From Zygnema circumcarinatum (taxonomy: Eukaryota > Streptophyta > Zygnematophyceae > Zygnematales > Zygnemataceae), in contig CM074805.1 of the NCBI GenBank assembly GCA_037447605.1, positions 4,718,454 to 4,782,453 on the forward strand: a stretch of 64,000 nucleotides of DNA, written 5' to 3'. Shown here in pieces: positions 47,029 through 59,500 of this stretch (the stretch's first letter is position 1; the number at the start of each line of letters is the position of its first letter). Under the pieces are notes generated by a model that made no database searches, was not told the origin of the DNA, and saw only the letters and a program-made list of their open reading frames with translations. Made by a program: the position numbers and the translations under genes.

Positions 47029-48966
47029 GCGACCTCTCATCGCTGCCCCAATCACCACCTTTCCTTCAAATGCACTTGTTTTTAACAGTTGCTTTCGGGT
47101 ATATAGTTCAAAATAAGGGGCCGTCTGCTGTCGAGGCTTAAGACACTGGAGGGTACGGCGGGGATAGGAAGTCATTGTGTATCATGGAAAGGGGTTGGGC
47201 CAGTAGAAAGCGAGCGTAGGAATGGGAGGGAGGACCGGGTGAGGTTCCGCCTTCTTTAGTAGTAGTAGTGGCCGTACTGCGGAAAGCTCTTCCTTAGAGC
47301 GCCTCAATGCAATGATTTCCTCATGCTCATCGCCTGATAGTCGATGTACAAACAGGAATGGGAACATGGGAAAGTTTTGTTGTTGAGGATGGAGGGTAGC
47401 CTTGAAGGGATGGTGACATGGGAAGCAATGTATGGTGCCTCCATCTTAGTATGGCATTGGAATGAATCTGGACGAACTGTGTAGCCAGGTTCATTAGCGG
47501 CATAAGCACGCAGGTAGGTGATGAGCTCGGCGACCGTAAGAGTATGAATGCAGACGACTTTTAAAATGACGGCACATTCCTTGTCCACTGTTCGCTCTGC
47601 ATAAGCACAGGATTTGCTTGGTAAGCTCAAGCTGCGCACTGCAAGGGCTCTCTGGCTTCACCAGAAAGCATAATGCCTCTGAGCCGAGCAATTTCAGAGG
47701 TTATGTGGCTGTGTTGGCATGTGATGTAGCAGAGCGATAATGATGTTGCACATCATTCTTGGTCATGGTCAACAGGATTGGTCATGCATCCTGAGATATG
47801 CGTGAGTCTGTTGAACGGATTTTGTGTGCCTTGTGCTTGTTTTGTCGTGCAATGTGTATGTACTCTGCCTGAAACGTACTTTCCTTAGGCGAAGCGCAGG
47901 TATGAGCACATCTTAGATAGTGAATTTATGCTGCTATTTATGCTTTTCGGCTTCTAGAAACTGAAAGAACTCCAATCTTTATCCGCGTAGAAGCTTCTAG
48001 TCAACACTCAACAACCTGCTGGTTTAACCAGCGGACCATTAGCCACCAACCGCCACTTCTATTGTGATAATAATTCGATTTTTGCCAGTTCTCTTAACTC
48101 TTTCAACAGACAAAAAGCATTCCATTAAGCGATGTTCCTAACAGGATTGTCAACTTCAGACAAGGTTCACACTTGAAATTCGAATCCGTACATGCTCATA
48201 AAAATTATTAACAACGAAATTAAACGCACTTTCTCCAGAACTATAATCCCCCTGGATTCGTAAAGTCTACGACCCCCTACTGCCTGCGAAAGTGCTCATC
48301 TCTTGTCTGCACTTCCTAGACTCGACTTAACTTTAGGGCATGTTCTATGGCGACTTCAAACATGTCAGGCTTAACAAAATCAAATGGGAGATGCTTCTCC
48401 ACCATTACTGAAGTCACCTTTATACGGAGCACTCTTTTGCAGGCGTATTGCGATGCCCCCAGAGTACCGTACTCGTTTCGTATCAGAGAGACATTTCCTC
48501 GTGAAAACTAGCATTTTGTGACTTTCTCAAGGTTTTGTTAGAGAAAGCGTAGCATTCGAAATTCAGCTTTCAATCAATTTTTTTTGCCTGTTTCAAACAG
48601 AGCTTCTGCTTTGCAACTGTCCCGTTCACCTTGACAAGCCTAACGCCTGATAGGCACCCCACCAAAAAAAAAAAAAAACAAGAAAGAGAGGAGGGGAAGG
48701 GGAGGGGCAGGGGCAAAGGCAGGGGCAGGGGGGGAGGCGAGGGGGAGGGGCAGGGGGAGGGGGAGGGGGAGGGGGGAGTGGGGGGGGGGAGGGGGAGGTG
48801 GGGCGGGGAGGGATTGGGAGCACTACTGCACAACAGCAGAATTCGTGAAGTACTCCTCCTGCGCACTTGTCATGATCTCTTAAGAATGGGCTTGTACAGG
48901 ATATCTCTAACGCAGAAGCCTGCTAAAGCAATCACCACAGGGTCCTGATAGAATGGAACTGGTCCT
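47029..48966. other. Tail-to-tail intergenic region BAR / mL43
   Basis: About 1.9 kb without a supportable gene. Overlapping minus-strand frames at 47182-47690 read plausibly in pieces but switch frame, with no splice sites that join them. A G-rich tract lies at 48690-48805. AT-rich DNA around 47940-48250 shows nothing specific. Confidence 0.5.
48662..48805 (+). repeat. A-run followed by GGGGCA/GGGGGA tract
   Basis: Fourteen or more A, then about 120 bases of G-rich repeats on the plus strand, i.e. C/T-rich on the mL43 strand, about 160 bases past the mL43 stop codon. Confidence 0.8.
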
Positions 48967-49915
48967 TCAGGACTGCCATCCTGGCATCCAGGTACCCTGG
49001 ATACTCGGCCGCTGTGTGACATGGCGTGTTTTTAACTTTAGCACTTTCCTCCCCGTAGAGTTCCGAAGCTTCTGTGCATGCTCTTCTACTTCTACCACAC
49101 TCTTATTCCGTAGATCGACGACCCGCTCAATACCATTAGCTGCACAAGATTCCGCAAGCACGTACCGAAGGTCAGCTTCATGCTTAGCAGCATTTAGAAA
49201 AAAAATGAACGCCTGCTTCAAGCCCTCCAATTTGAGAAAACGGCACAATAGGAAATGAGCAAAGCCAAGAGTGCATGGATGCGTACCAAACAAACCAATG
49301 AAGTGCGGATGCCTCCCACGGTGGAGAGTTGACTCAACGTCAAGCTGCGGGTTCAATGTTTTCCAGCCTTCCAACCTAGTTTCTAGGAATTCTCTGCATT
49401 CACACAAGCAGGATTCCATATACTCATTATCTAAATCGAGTCAAGATCCTAAAACCGGTCATGAATATTACAATGAAAGCATGTGTCAGGCATTTGCTTA
49501 TAACTGAAAGGTCTCACAGTGATTCAGAAAGCAAATGCCTCACTAATCAACCATACGAAAATGCCAGCTAACAATACGGAAATTACAACAACAGCGAAAA
49601 AACAATCCAAGAAACTCCAAGAAAACTGAGCCGAAGAGGTAGAGATGTTTGGCGAAAAGGTGCAGCTTCTCTACGTCAAGTTGCAGTTAACTGTTGAGCA
49701 TAATGGCTTCAAAAACATATGAGGCGCTCATGAGGCGCCTCGTTACACATTTGAGCACTTGAACAAACAAACGTTAAGAATTATGGGGCACACAAGAATG
49801 TGAGAGTACGGCGAAACACCGGCAAGCTTACAGACCTGGCCCCTCTGCTGCTTCCTGATAGGTCGCAGAACTTGAGCACAAGCTTCTTCAACTGCCAAAC
49901 GCCTCGCGTCGCCAT
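48967..49915 (-). CDS. mL43 (MRPL43): Mitochondrial ribosomal protein mL43
   Basis: Three exons (49836-49915, 49287-49393, 48967-49139) give 119 residues, the same length as the Arabidopsis protein as I recall it. The family signature is complete: MATRGVWQLKKLVLKFCDLS, GSSRGAREFLETRL, NPQLDVESTLHRGRHPHFIG, HAQKLRNSTGRKVLKLKTRH, PSIQGTW. It belongs to the L51/S25/CI-B8 thioredoxin-like fold and is a component of the large mitoribosomal subunit. There is no cleavable presequence, as is usual for this protein. The first exon is short and in the other frames looks like unrelated protein, so automated annotation could miss it. The gene is head-to-head with the NOPCHAP1-like gene. Confidence 0.95.
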
Positions 49916-50670
49916 CCTCTCCCAACAACAATACTGATCTGATCGTCTCACACGTTCACCCTCGTCCTTCTTTCAGAACATGTTGCAAGCACACACCAAA
50001 TGTTCAGCCTCGAACACAGCTCCTGCTGATATTGACACCGCTTTCTACTTTTCACCCGGTTTAGAATAAGCTGCTGGAGCCCCCTCCGAGAAGATTATGC
50101 AACCCGCCCCTTAACTGGTTTCTCTTTGTTCCTTCGCTTATTCCTAGTTCCGCCTCGGCTGGGCTGTGCGCACCTTCCTTAGTCACATTCATTCAAGACC
50201 CTCTCTTTCTCTCTCACTCTCTCTCTCTCCTCTCCCTCACTCTCTCACTTCCTCATATGCAAAGTAATTTACGCATTAAACTGCGCAATCTTCGTATCAG
50301 TATGGAGGAAAAAAGGAGGCAAAATTTCCACAAACGCGAAACCACAGAATCTCTTCAGCACACCTTTTAGGGTTCCAGTGCGCTTCGCTGTCGGGGCAAA
50401 CGTCCAATGGCAGATTGCCACGTGTAAAAAATTGCGTACGTGGCAACTCGCGATTGGACGATGTTTTTAGCAAAGCTCAGAATTTTCTTTGCGAGGTCGA
50501 GCTTGCCATTTGGAAGGGATCCAGACTGCCACGTGGACTGCCACGTGTCGCCTCCATACTCGTCCGAAAGCAGGCGGCTGCCACGTGTGGCTTCTCTGTG
50601 CTCGTGGACAGCGGAGGGTTTAAGGGTTTGAAGGATTTATAGGGTTTAGGGTTCTAGGGAGCTGCGGCCA
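49916..50670. promoter_or_regulatory. Bidirectional promoter mL43 / NOPCHAP1-like
   Basis: CACGTG occurs at 50419-50424, 50530-50535, 50542-50547 and 50582-50587, mostly as GCCACGTG, plus an ACGTGGC at 50438-50444. TAGGGTTTAGGGTT at 50640-50653 is a double telo-box 18 bases before the NOPCHAP1-like ATG. Telo-boxes are known in promoters and leaders of plant ribosome-biogenesis genes, which fits both flanking genes. Confidence 0.6.
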
Positions 50671-52922
50671 ATGGCGCTCTGCCAACGCGGCAGATGCGCG
50701 AAGCAGTGCGAATGCCGTCTCAAGGTGCACTTATTTTCACATTTTTTTTCGTTTTTTTAAGCTTATCTGCTTTTATTTTCTTAAAATTTTAAGGTTTATA
50801 TTAAGCAGTTACATGACTACAGTATGTTTTTAGTTTGCAAAATGGAAAAAACCCGAATTTTGTAACAGCCCAAACCCACCCGGCCCACCGAAGCTCCCTC
50901 ATTTTTTATTTTTTTTTATGAGATCTGCAGCATGAAGAAGTGGAGGAGGCGAAGGAGGGAGAGGGCGGGAGGCCGAGGCCGAGTCCGGAGCTGTTGGGCG
51001 GCGGCGCAGAGAGGAATCTGAGTACGTCTCTCTCCATTGCGCTTGTATGTCTCTCGTTCTCCTCATAACACCATGGGAGATGGCTGTCCTGTGAGGGGGA
51101 GAGGAAGAGTGAGAGACAGAGAGAGGGAGGGAGGGAGGGGGAGGGGGAGCGGGAGGGGGGGAGGGGGAAGGGGGGAGGGGGGAGGGGGGAGGGCGAGGGC
51201 GAGGGCAGGGAAAGGGGAGAGAAGGGGGGAGGGAGGAAGAGAGGGAGGGGGGTAAAATGGGAGAGTGGAGGGGAAGCGAGAGAGGTGGATAGTCATTGGT
51301 GTTCAGTAGCTTTCTCCATGATACATGGAATCTTCGTTTAGATTGGCTGCCAATCATACTGCCCTCAACCTGCCGAACAGTTCAAAACTGAAATAGTACA
51401 CTGCCCTCAACTTAATGAACTCAAAAGGTATCACAGTAATTCAAATCATGCTGATGGCCGGTTGCGCCGATAGGCAGCTGTTACCATCCTACCATAGCTG
51501 ATCCCAGCTTTCAGCTCGTGTTTTTATCCTTCTCCTCCTCCTCTCCCCTTTTTTTCCCCTTCTTTTTTAAACTTTAGTAGTAATGCTTGCATGTTTTGCT
51601 GGGAGTGGGGCACAATTGTGCAGTAGAGAACTTACTTGTGAATCCTTCAAGGAGCAATCGCGAAGGAACTTTGGATGGACCTCTTCCGGGCGGGCGGAAG
51701 AGGCCCGCCATAGAGCCACTTCCTGAAAGCTCAGGTAGGCGCCAAATTGTCATTCATCCTTTGTGGATGGAAGGAAAAAGGTTCAAAGGAAGTGTTCTCT
51801 CCTTCTCCCTCGTCCTATCTCATCCAACCCAGTACTTTTTCCTGTCTCCTCTCACTTCCTGCTTCCTTCTTCCTCTCTCCAACCTACATCCTTCCTCCTC
51901 CCTCTTGATTTCGCCTATTTCCTCCCAGCAGGTGATAATGGAAGAGTTTGATTGGAAGGGCGTGCATGATTTTTTTTTTTTTGTTTTGTTTTTGGAAAAC
52001 GCAGTCTTGGCACGCTTGCGCCAATTTTTGCCGCAGATGGCGGAGGCAAATGAAAGGCTTGAAATGGCTATGCAGGTCTGTACTCATTGGCTCCCCTTCT
52101 TTGCTCTTCCCTTCCCGTTGACTTTAGAAATTTTAGCACGGCGCCATTTACTTTTTTATCTAGAACAGGCAGGGAAGGTGAACTATTTTTCTCTCTGTGT
52201 CTCGCTCTCTCTTTCTCCCGCCCCCCTCCCCCCCTTTTCAAGCGTTTCTGAGACTGAAGGGTTTGCATACAGGTGGAGTCGAGGGAAGCCTTTGACATCG
52301 AGGTACTGACGGGAGGTGAAGATGCGCCACATATACAGATGGTGAATTCTGTGTCCTTATCCCTTGCCTTCCTAATCATTTTCAGTCTCGAAATTGAGAT
52401 GCTAGGCCCAATTGAAGTACTGAACACCTTATGCCTTGAGCCCGTTAAAGCCTCATCAACTGAATGTTTTAGTACAGTTTATAGCTCGTTTATGCGTGTG
52501 AGTCTTTGTCCTTGCAACTTCTACTTGGAGGTTTCACATTATTTAGTCCAAGAATCTAGGAAGTTAGGTCTTTAAGAATCTAGGAAGTTAGGTCTTTATT
52601 CATGCCCTTTCCCCCCTCCCCCCCCACCCTCCTCCCCTTTCTTATTTTTCTGTTGGTTTTTGCCTTCTTTTTCGAGTGACTGCAGGATTTGAATCTTGGA
52701 ATTGCGGAGCTCAGGACGGCAGAAGCTGTGGCGGTCGCCGAGCGGTTAGTGAATGGGCACGGAGGGGAAGGGGAAAAGGAAGTTCCCTCTGTTTCAAAAA
52801 GTTGTGATAAAGATATCGATAGTGAAAGCGGGAGTGAAGGAGAGGGGGCGAGGCAGGGAGAGGAACAAACGGACGAGTCTCGTGCTTCTGGGAAGAGGCA
52901 TGTGGGCATTGAGGAGATATAA
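50671..52922 (+). CDS. NOPCHAP1-like: NOPCHAP1-like (DUF4598) snoRNP assembly chaperone
   Basis: Six exons (50671-50724, 50931-51021, 51624-51734, 52005-52075, 52273-52341, 52686-52922) close to 210 residues. The N-terminus is Cys-rich, then Glu/Arg/Pro-rich. The DUF4598 core runs through the middle: VLARLRQFLPQMAEANERLE, then FDIEV and HIQMDLNLGI. The C-terminal quarter is acidic and Ser-rich (DKDIDSESGSEGEG). Human NOPCHAP1 (C12orf45) has the same core and acidic tail, and links NOP58 to the R2TP complex during box C/D snoRNP assembly. The same nucleolar role here is inference from family. The 54-base first exon depends on the ATG and donor at 50725, and is the least certain part. Confidence 0.85.
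51090..51262 (+). repeat. GA/G-rich tract in NOPCHAP1-like intron 2
   Basis: GGGGGA/GAGAGG repeats on the sense strand within 51022-51623. Confidence 0.8.
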
Positions 52923-53510
52923 CGTTGGCTGTTCACACATTAGGGTTTGCTCTATAGGGGACAGCTACTACGCTTTTGCGACCAGTCCCTTGTGGTTCCC
53001 CATGCTGCTTTGTCCATGTACATTTGATGGCCTCGCCATCGTGAGTTCAATGTTCAATGCTCAATTTTCCCCCCTCGCATAAGAAAGTGTGCATTTATTG
53101 ATGTACATATGAATGGATGGTGGATGGATAAATGGATGAATGGTGGACGGATACATGGATGAATGGTGGATGTACATATACTTATTTACGTACATGTGTG
53201 TATGTATATATTGGTGGAAAGTTCGACGCAAAGGTCATTTTAGGTGATCAGGGTTACTTGACCCCCAACCTCATATGGAGCTTGTACTCGCCGCTTATGG
53301 CCATGATATTCATGCGCTCAACACTATACAGAGACCCAACATCGGCAGAATGCTTTTTTCAAAAAGAAACGTCTAAACCCAAAAGTTTTCAAAAAACCAA
53401 TTCATCCAGCAATCCCCTCATGTTAGAACATGCTTTCCCAAGAGGCGCTTATTACATACATGAAAGGAAGGGGAGGAGGCCAAGAAAGGGGAGGGGCTTC
53501 ATCTGACCAT
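52923..53510. other. Tail-to-tail intergenic region NOPCHAP1-like / CWF19-like
   Basis: It contains the second copy of the dispersed repeat (53001-53060) about 80 bases after the NOPCHAP1-like stop. A GGATGAATGGTGGA-like tandem repeat lies at 53112-53175 (three units). No gene seen. Confidence 0.6.
53001..53060 (+). repeat. Dispersed repeat, copy 2
   Basis: CCATGTACATTTGATGGC, CTC, GCCATCGT, then TTCAATG, matching the 39.7 kb copy. Homology also covers the upstream TTGTGGTT and CCATGCTGCTTTG against CGTGGTTT and CCATGTTGTTGG. Confidence 0.7.
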
Positions 53511-56500
53511 CTAGTCCAACATTTTGGTCCAATCGTGAGGCTCCCACTTCTTGGCAAATTCCTTCACCCTCCGCTCCTGTTGGTCGACTCTCGGTCTGCG
53601 ACGAATGTCTTCGTGTGCGAGTTCCAACATGCCGGCGACAACATCTCTACCGAAGGTGGCTTTGAATGTGCTTTCGTCGTCAATCACATGGCAATAGCCG
53701 CCCTGCTTCCACATAGAACACCCCAAAAGAAAGATCAGCAGGGCACGTAACACCATATGCTTACCCTTTTGTTTAAACTACAGCATCGCCATAATTACAG
53801 GGAAGTCAAAATATCAAATTTCGTAGGCATTGAAGCTCCTCCCATCAAACCGGGTGTCCCTTTTATAAGATGAAGTCTGAAGTCCATGGACTCGTTCATG
53901 AACGATACATGGGAAGTAAGCCATGCTTGACACAAGGCTCTCCTTTCTTAAACAGAGAGACTTGTTGAGGCAGAGGTGATGTCTATGGCCTCACCTGTAA
54001 GCCAAATTCCACATGGAAATACGGAAAATTCTTTGGAATGCTCGCCCTTAATCCCTTGCCTCGCGTATCGATCAATCTTTTGGCATTATGTTGACTCCAC
54101 TCCTCCTCCGCCTCATCTATTGCCTATCCCCAATTTGAGGCATCCAGTCTTTTGTCAGCAAAATAACGATATAAAAATTCCATAAACAGGAGATTGAGGA
54201 GAGAGCTAACACTGTAAGAAAGTATAGAGCAAAACGAATTGAATTTCAATTCCAGATGCCTAAGCAAGCCTCTCACCATTAGTCATAAACGACGACACTT
54301 AATGCATCAAAAAATAAAAAATCACTAAATTTGTTGAAACATACCTTTTTGAAGTACATCGGAGCTTGCTCTGCCACTTCTTCAGGCACAGGAATGCACT
54401 CCACAAAGCAATGCCTTTTCTGACGATTCAACGATACCGCAGTTTCCAGAAACAGCACCTCCTGACCTTCCTGACCGAACATTTTGACCAAACACTTTTT
54501 GAAGTTACGAATCTCCTCCCACACATCTTCGTCCACACTTCTCGTCGCACCTTCATGCTGTAAGCGTTCCTCCCATAACAACCACCCGTAAACAAACAAG
54601 AATTGCCTGCCTCAGTAGAAGCCTTCCAAGAAAGACAGCAAAGGACGAATGCAAGGCGGTGCAAGCCGCCGATGCATCTGCCAGGTGTCAAGCACCCATC
54701 GGCTCTTGGTGGACCCATCACCTGCATGGTGCAGATGTAGCTATGGCCATCCACGAGAGGACTCCTTGGAGCCAACATGAGGTATGTCTTGTTCCCAATT
54801 CCGACCATAAGATGTTTTGGTTTGTTGGGTCCATCGAAACAAAATTGACATTGGAGCTGATTCCTTCCCATGCGTTCAAAATCTGCTCTCTGTTTACTGG
54901 CTTGACGATCGTCTTGCTTTTTCCTGTGAGAGGCAGACCATCACCCCTCTTCTTCAGCTTTAGCCCAAACCCCAACTTTCGAGCAGTGGAAATTCTAATG
55001 GGTTCGCTTGAGCCTTCAAAATAATCACTGGTTTATTACACAATCAGCACTTTAAAATGCCTACCCCAATGGCCAAAAGGGCACGAAAATGTCCTTTTCA
55101 CGTGTTCACACTAGAATTGTACATACCTTGTGCCTTTCCGATCGCGAGATTCCATTAGCTCCAAACCCATGTCATGATCGTACTCATCATCTGCACTGGG
55201 CATAGCTTTGAAGCGTGCATTCCGCACAATATTATCAGTAAGGTTTGCATCATAATCCTCTCCTGCAGCTCCATGTCTCTGCTTTGCCACCAAAGACTGT
55301 AGACTCCAGCCATCGTCATCTCCATAGTACCTGCAGGTCAAAAAAAGAGTAGGATAAATAAAACGCACATAATTGAAACCCCTGTTTCCTATGTAAAGGA
55401 AAGCTGTTGTCAGTTCACGCTCTAGTAATTTCCGAAGGAAGGTCATATGTGGGAAAGAAGGGCAGTGGATGGCATGAAAATTCACATTCCATGCATTCCA
55501 TGGATCGACACTTTCTGTACTGAGTTTGTCTAATCTATCATTCCAGGCCCCAAAAGGCCTATATTGGTCAGATTTTTGTCCCAAAAAAAAAAAAAAAAAA
55601 AAAAGGGCCTCACCCTCCCCAAACCTAATCAAACCCATACCCAATAATGTAAATCATCATCACAACAACCCTTTCAAGGAGCTTCACATGCTCGCTCTTA
55701 CCTTGACCTCGTGGGTCCCTCCTTCCTTCCGTCCGTCTTTTTGTCGGAGTTTTCGTCATATCGCTGCGTAATCTTCTTCTTTCGCTCAATCTCGTCGGTT
55801 GGCCCCATTTGCCGAATGTTGGTAAAGGCACCCTCGACAGCTCGACCCTGTGCGTCGACGAGCGGTAGCAGCACAACCTCCCTTTTGCGGAGCATTTCCG
55901 CCTCCTTCTGAACTCCAGAGATTAACAGGAAGCAGAAATGACAGCAGGAAGTGCGAGGAAGTATAAATAATGAGATAGATTTGCCTCTCCCTCAAGCAGT
56001 ACGAGAATAACTGAATCTAGGAAGGAAAGGGACTAGTCCATCTGAGGATATGTCATAAAGATTCTGAGAAAATAGGAACTAGTAAAGTTCTTTAAGGGAT
56101 GACAGGCACTCATCTCTACATCTCGTGCCCTCCTCCGCTTCCCCTCCCCCTCTCCCTCTCCCCTCCCCCTCCCCCTCCCCCCTCCCCCTCCCCCTCCCCC
56201 CTCCCCCTCCCCCTCCCCCTCCCCCCTCCCCCTCCCCCTCCCCCTCCCCCTCCCCCCCCTCCCCCTCCCCCTCCCCCTCCCCCTCCCCCTCCCCCTCCCC
56301 CTCCCCTCCTCCCTCCCCTCCCCCTCCTCCCTCCCCTCCCCTCCCCCTCCTCCCTCCCCTCCCTCCTCCCTCCCCTCCCTCCTCCCCTCCCCCTCCCCCT
56401 CCCCCTCCCCTCCCCTCCCCTCCCCTCCCCTCCCTCCTCCCTCCCCTCCCCTCCCCCTCCCCCTCCCCCCTCCCCTCCCCTCCCTCTCCCTCCCTCTCCC

Positions 56501-59500
56501 CTCCCCCTCCCCCTCCCCTCCCCTCCCCTCCCCCTCCCCCTCCCCTCCCCCTCCCCCTCCCCCCTCCCCCTCCCCCTCCCCCTCCCCCTCCCCCTCCCCT
56601 CCCCCCTCCCCTCCCCTCCCCCTCCCCTCCCCTCCCCTCCCCCTCCCCCCTCCCCCTCCCCCTCCCCTCCCCCTCCCCCTCCCCCTCCCCCTCCCCTCCC
56701 CCCTCCCCCTCCCCCTCCCCCTCCCCCTCCCCCTCCCCCTCCCCCTCCCCCTCCCCTCCCCACCTCCCCCTCCCCCTCCCCCTCCCCCTCCCCCTCCCCC
56801 CTCCCCCCTCCCCCTCCCCCCTCCCCCTCCCCCCTCCCCCTCCCCTCCCCTCCCCCCTCCCCCCTCCCCCCTCCCCCTCCCTCTCCCTCTCTCTCTCCCG
56901 CTCCCTCGCTCACACACACACACAGGGGCAGGCAAGCGACCAATAGAGGTCAGAAAGACGTACTTGGAGAGCCTCCGCTTCCTTCACCTTCCCCATCAGC
57001 CGCAACTTCATCGCCTTGGCAGCGAGTTGATTGGCAGATAAGCCTCCCCCAGTCGATGCAGCCACAGTCGAAACCTGCGTGGGCGCTTCCTCTCGAAGCA
57101 ACACAATTTCTTTTGCTTCTTCTACCACTATTTCCCCCTTTCCCTCTTCGGCCTTCCGTTCTCGATCTCGATCCTCCTCCTTTCCCTTTCCCTCTCCTTC
57201 TCCCTTTCCCTCTCCCACTACCTCTCCCTCTCCCTCTCTCGTCCCTTCAGGACCTAGGCTTGACAAGGCGTCCAGCATTGCTTTGGCTTTCCTCTCAACT
57301 TCTGCATCCTTTCCAACGCCAAAGCCTAGGTGAACCTTGTTGTCTCTCTCATCGCCTCCCTTTTTTAAACCACTCAATGAAGGTAGAATATCCGCAGCAC
57401 CTGCTCCCTTCTCCATGCTAACCCTCCCTTCTCTCTCCTGCGGCTTCCCTTGAGAGTTCCCTTCAATCCGCGGCTGATTCTCATTTCCTTCCTTTACTGT
57501 TCTACGTTCCAACGCAGGGAAAGCTGAAGGCCTTTTCCATGTTAATCGCTCATCACCCTTCGGGACGCGCATTTGCTCCCTACCAGACCGTACGTCATTC
57601 AGATAATCTCGCTTGCTTTCTCTAATGCGTCTATCGTCCTTTTCATCATCAGCATCTCCTGTTCCTTTCCTATCCCCAAACTGCCATTTCCTCCCTCTTT
57701 CACGCCCTTGCTCATCCCTACTGATTTCTCTATCGTTTCTATCTCTATGTTCTTTCCTTTCTGCTGGTTTGCGATCATACTCCTGTTTATTATTGCCTAT
57801 ATTCTGGACCTCACCTCTATTCTCTGCCTCTCCTCTCTTATCAATCTGCTCACGATTTCTCGCTGCAAATCTGTGAGCAAAGGTTGGAGCAGCTCGTGTC
57901 GAGGAGAGTCCCGCTGTCAACTCAGCAACCGATCCCCACCGATCTCCAACTACCTGCAATGGAACATGATGACGAGTGTTGTGGTGATGATCAGCAAATC
58001 TTATTGCCCTGCACTTGTTTCAGGAAAGGGAACATTGGCAACCCCTTAAAAGCGTCTACACATCTTCAGCGCTTTCACAACCCAGCACTTTGTCATGTCA
58101 AAGATACATCACATAATGCTATGTCTCCTCTCTCTCCTCTCCTGTCCTCTCCTCTCCTGCCCTCTATCTGTTACAGTAAGGCAGCCAACTTCACCTCTTC
58201 AAGCGATTTTCCTTCCCGAGCTGCCTGTTCCTTGGCTCTCTTAAGCGCCTTCAGCCGCCAGCTGGCTCCAGCATCGCCCACTCCCGGGGCGACAGCTGGC
58301 GGCCTCTGATCTCCAACCATTGGCCCTCTATCTTGTGGAAATCCGGATGCATCTCCTGACTTCCAATACGGATTAAGCTCCTTGGAAGAGATTTTGGGTT
58401 TCTGCACAATCAGAAGGGCACTTGGTATCAGTATTTGACGCCTTCATACATAAATGCATGCATGCCTTTGGCTGACTGCCTTCCAATAAGGTCTTTTTCT
58501 AGGTTCAGAAACTCCTGCAGAGAAGAAAGAAGCATTCGACATTTTTCTTTCATCCAGTAGGTTATTGAATATTTTCCTGAACGGTGGTTTCACTCTGATT
58601 TGAAGCTCATTTCGCAAGCCTGTACCTGCACTATGCAAACCAAATACAGCCAAGTCTAAGCATCTACAGTAGCTGATTAGAAGAAACTGTCACAAGTGAA
58701 TGTTTGAGTTTTCTCACATCTGGATCCTCCACTATCGGCTGTTGCGGCTGTGGTTCGTCAATGATTGGTCGATCGGGAGCTTTAGTCATCCAATCAAGCC
58801 CTGCTGCCTCTCTTTTGGAGACCGACTCCTCAACCGCCTTCTTGACAACATGTCTGTCCTCCTCCTCAGAGGACGAACCTGCATAGGCCAGCAATTCTAT
58901 TACGGCGCAGATAAAACTCAAATATATACTATGGCCGAAGTCATGTCGTTCAACCTTACCAGAGTCACATAATGCTGCACACAGCCTTCAGCTCCAGAAT
59001 GTGGATGGGCAAACTTTCACTCTGAGCATATTGAAGAAAAAAGTGAACTCAAATTGATGGTGATGGTGAATTGATGCATTGAGTTTTTCCTCAACATACC
59101 ATCTTGATGTCATCTTCTCTGCTAAGCATCTCAAAAAATATAAAAAAACGCTCACTCCATGTTTCTAGCCTGCACCTGGAGTTTGGCAAACTTATTCATA
59201 CCCGCGCTCTCTTCAGCCGATTCCGGGTCATCGAAACTGCTCCTCCGCTTTTTCCTTTTTTTCAAGTATATCTCATCACTGTCCTCTGTCCCCTCTCCAC
59301 TCTCCTCATCCATCATTTTGTGCGACTTCTCTGAAGACCTTTTCTTCTCCTTCTTCTTATGTTTGTGTTTTTTGCTCTTTCGGTCGCTTTTATTCTTCTT
59401 TGGTTTCTCATTGTCTCCACCAACTTCAGATTTCTGTTGTCAACAAGCCAAACATGCATACTTCAAGACGTTGTTTTCAGATTCTCTCCAAAAACAGAGA

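Noticed and set aside
47182-47691. Possible minus-strand gene between BAR and mL43
   Set aside because: Plausible-looking segments lie in three different frames with no splice signals joining them and no recognisable domain.
49743-49931. Alternative frame across the first mL43 exon
   Set aside because: It begins with TTG and has no family match; the overlapping ATG frame at 49915 gives a perfect mL43 N-terminus.
56033-57421. Long open frames of 270-440 codons on both strands over 56.0-57.4 kb
   Set aside because: They are translations of the CCCCCT satellite and of the opposite strand of the real CWF19 exon at 56964-57953; composition is purely Pro/Ser/Leu or Gly/Arg/Glu.
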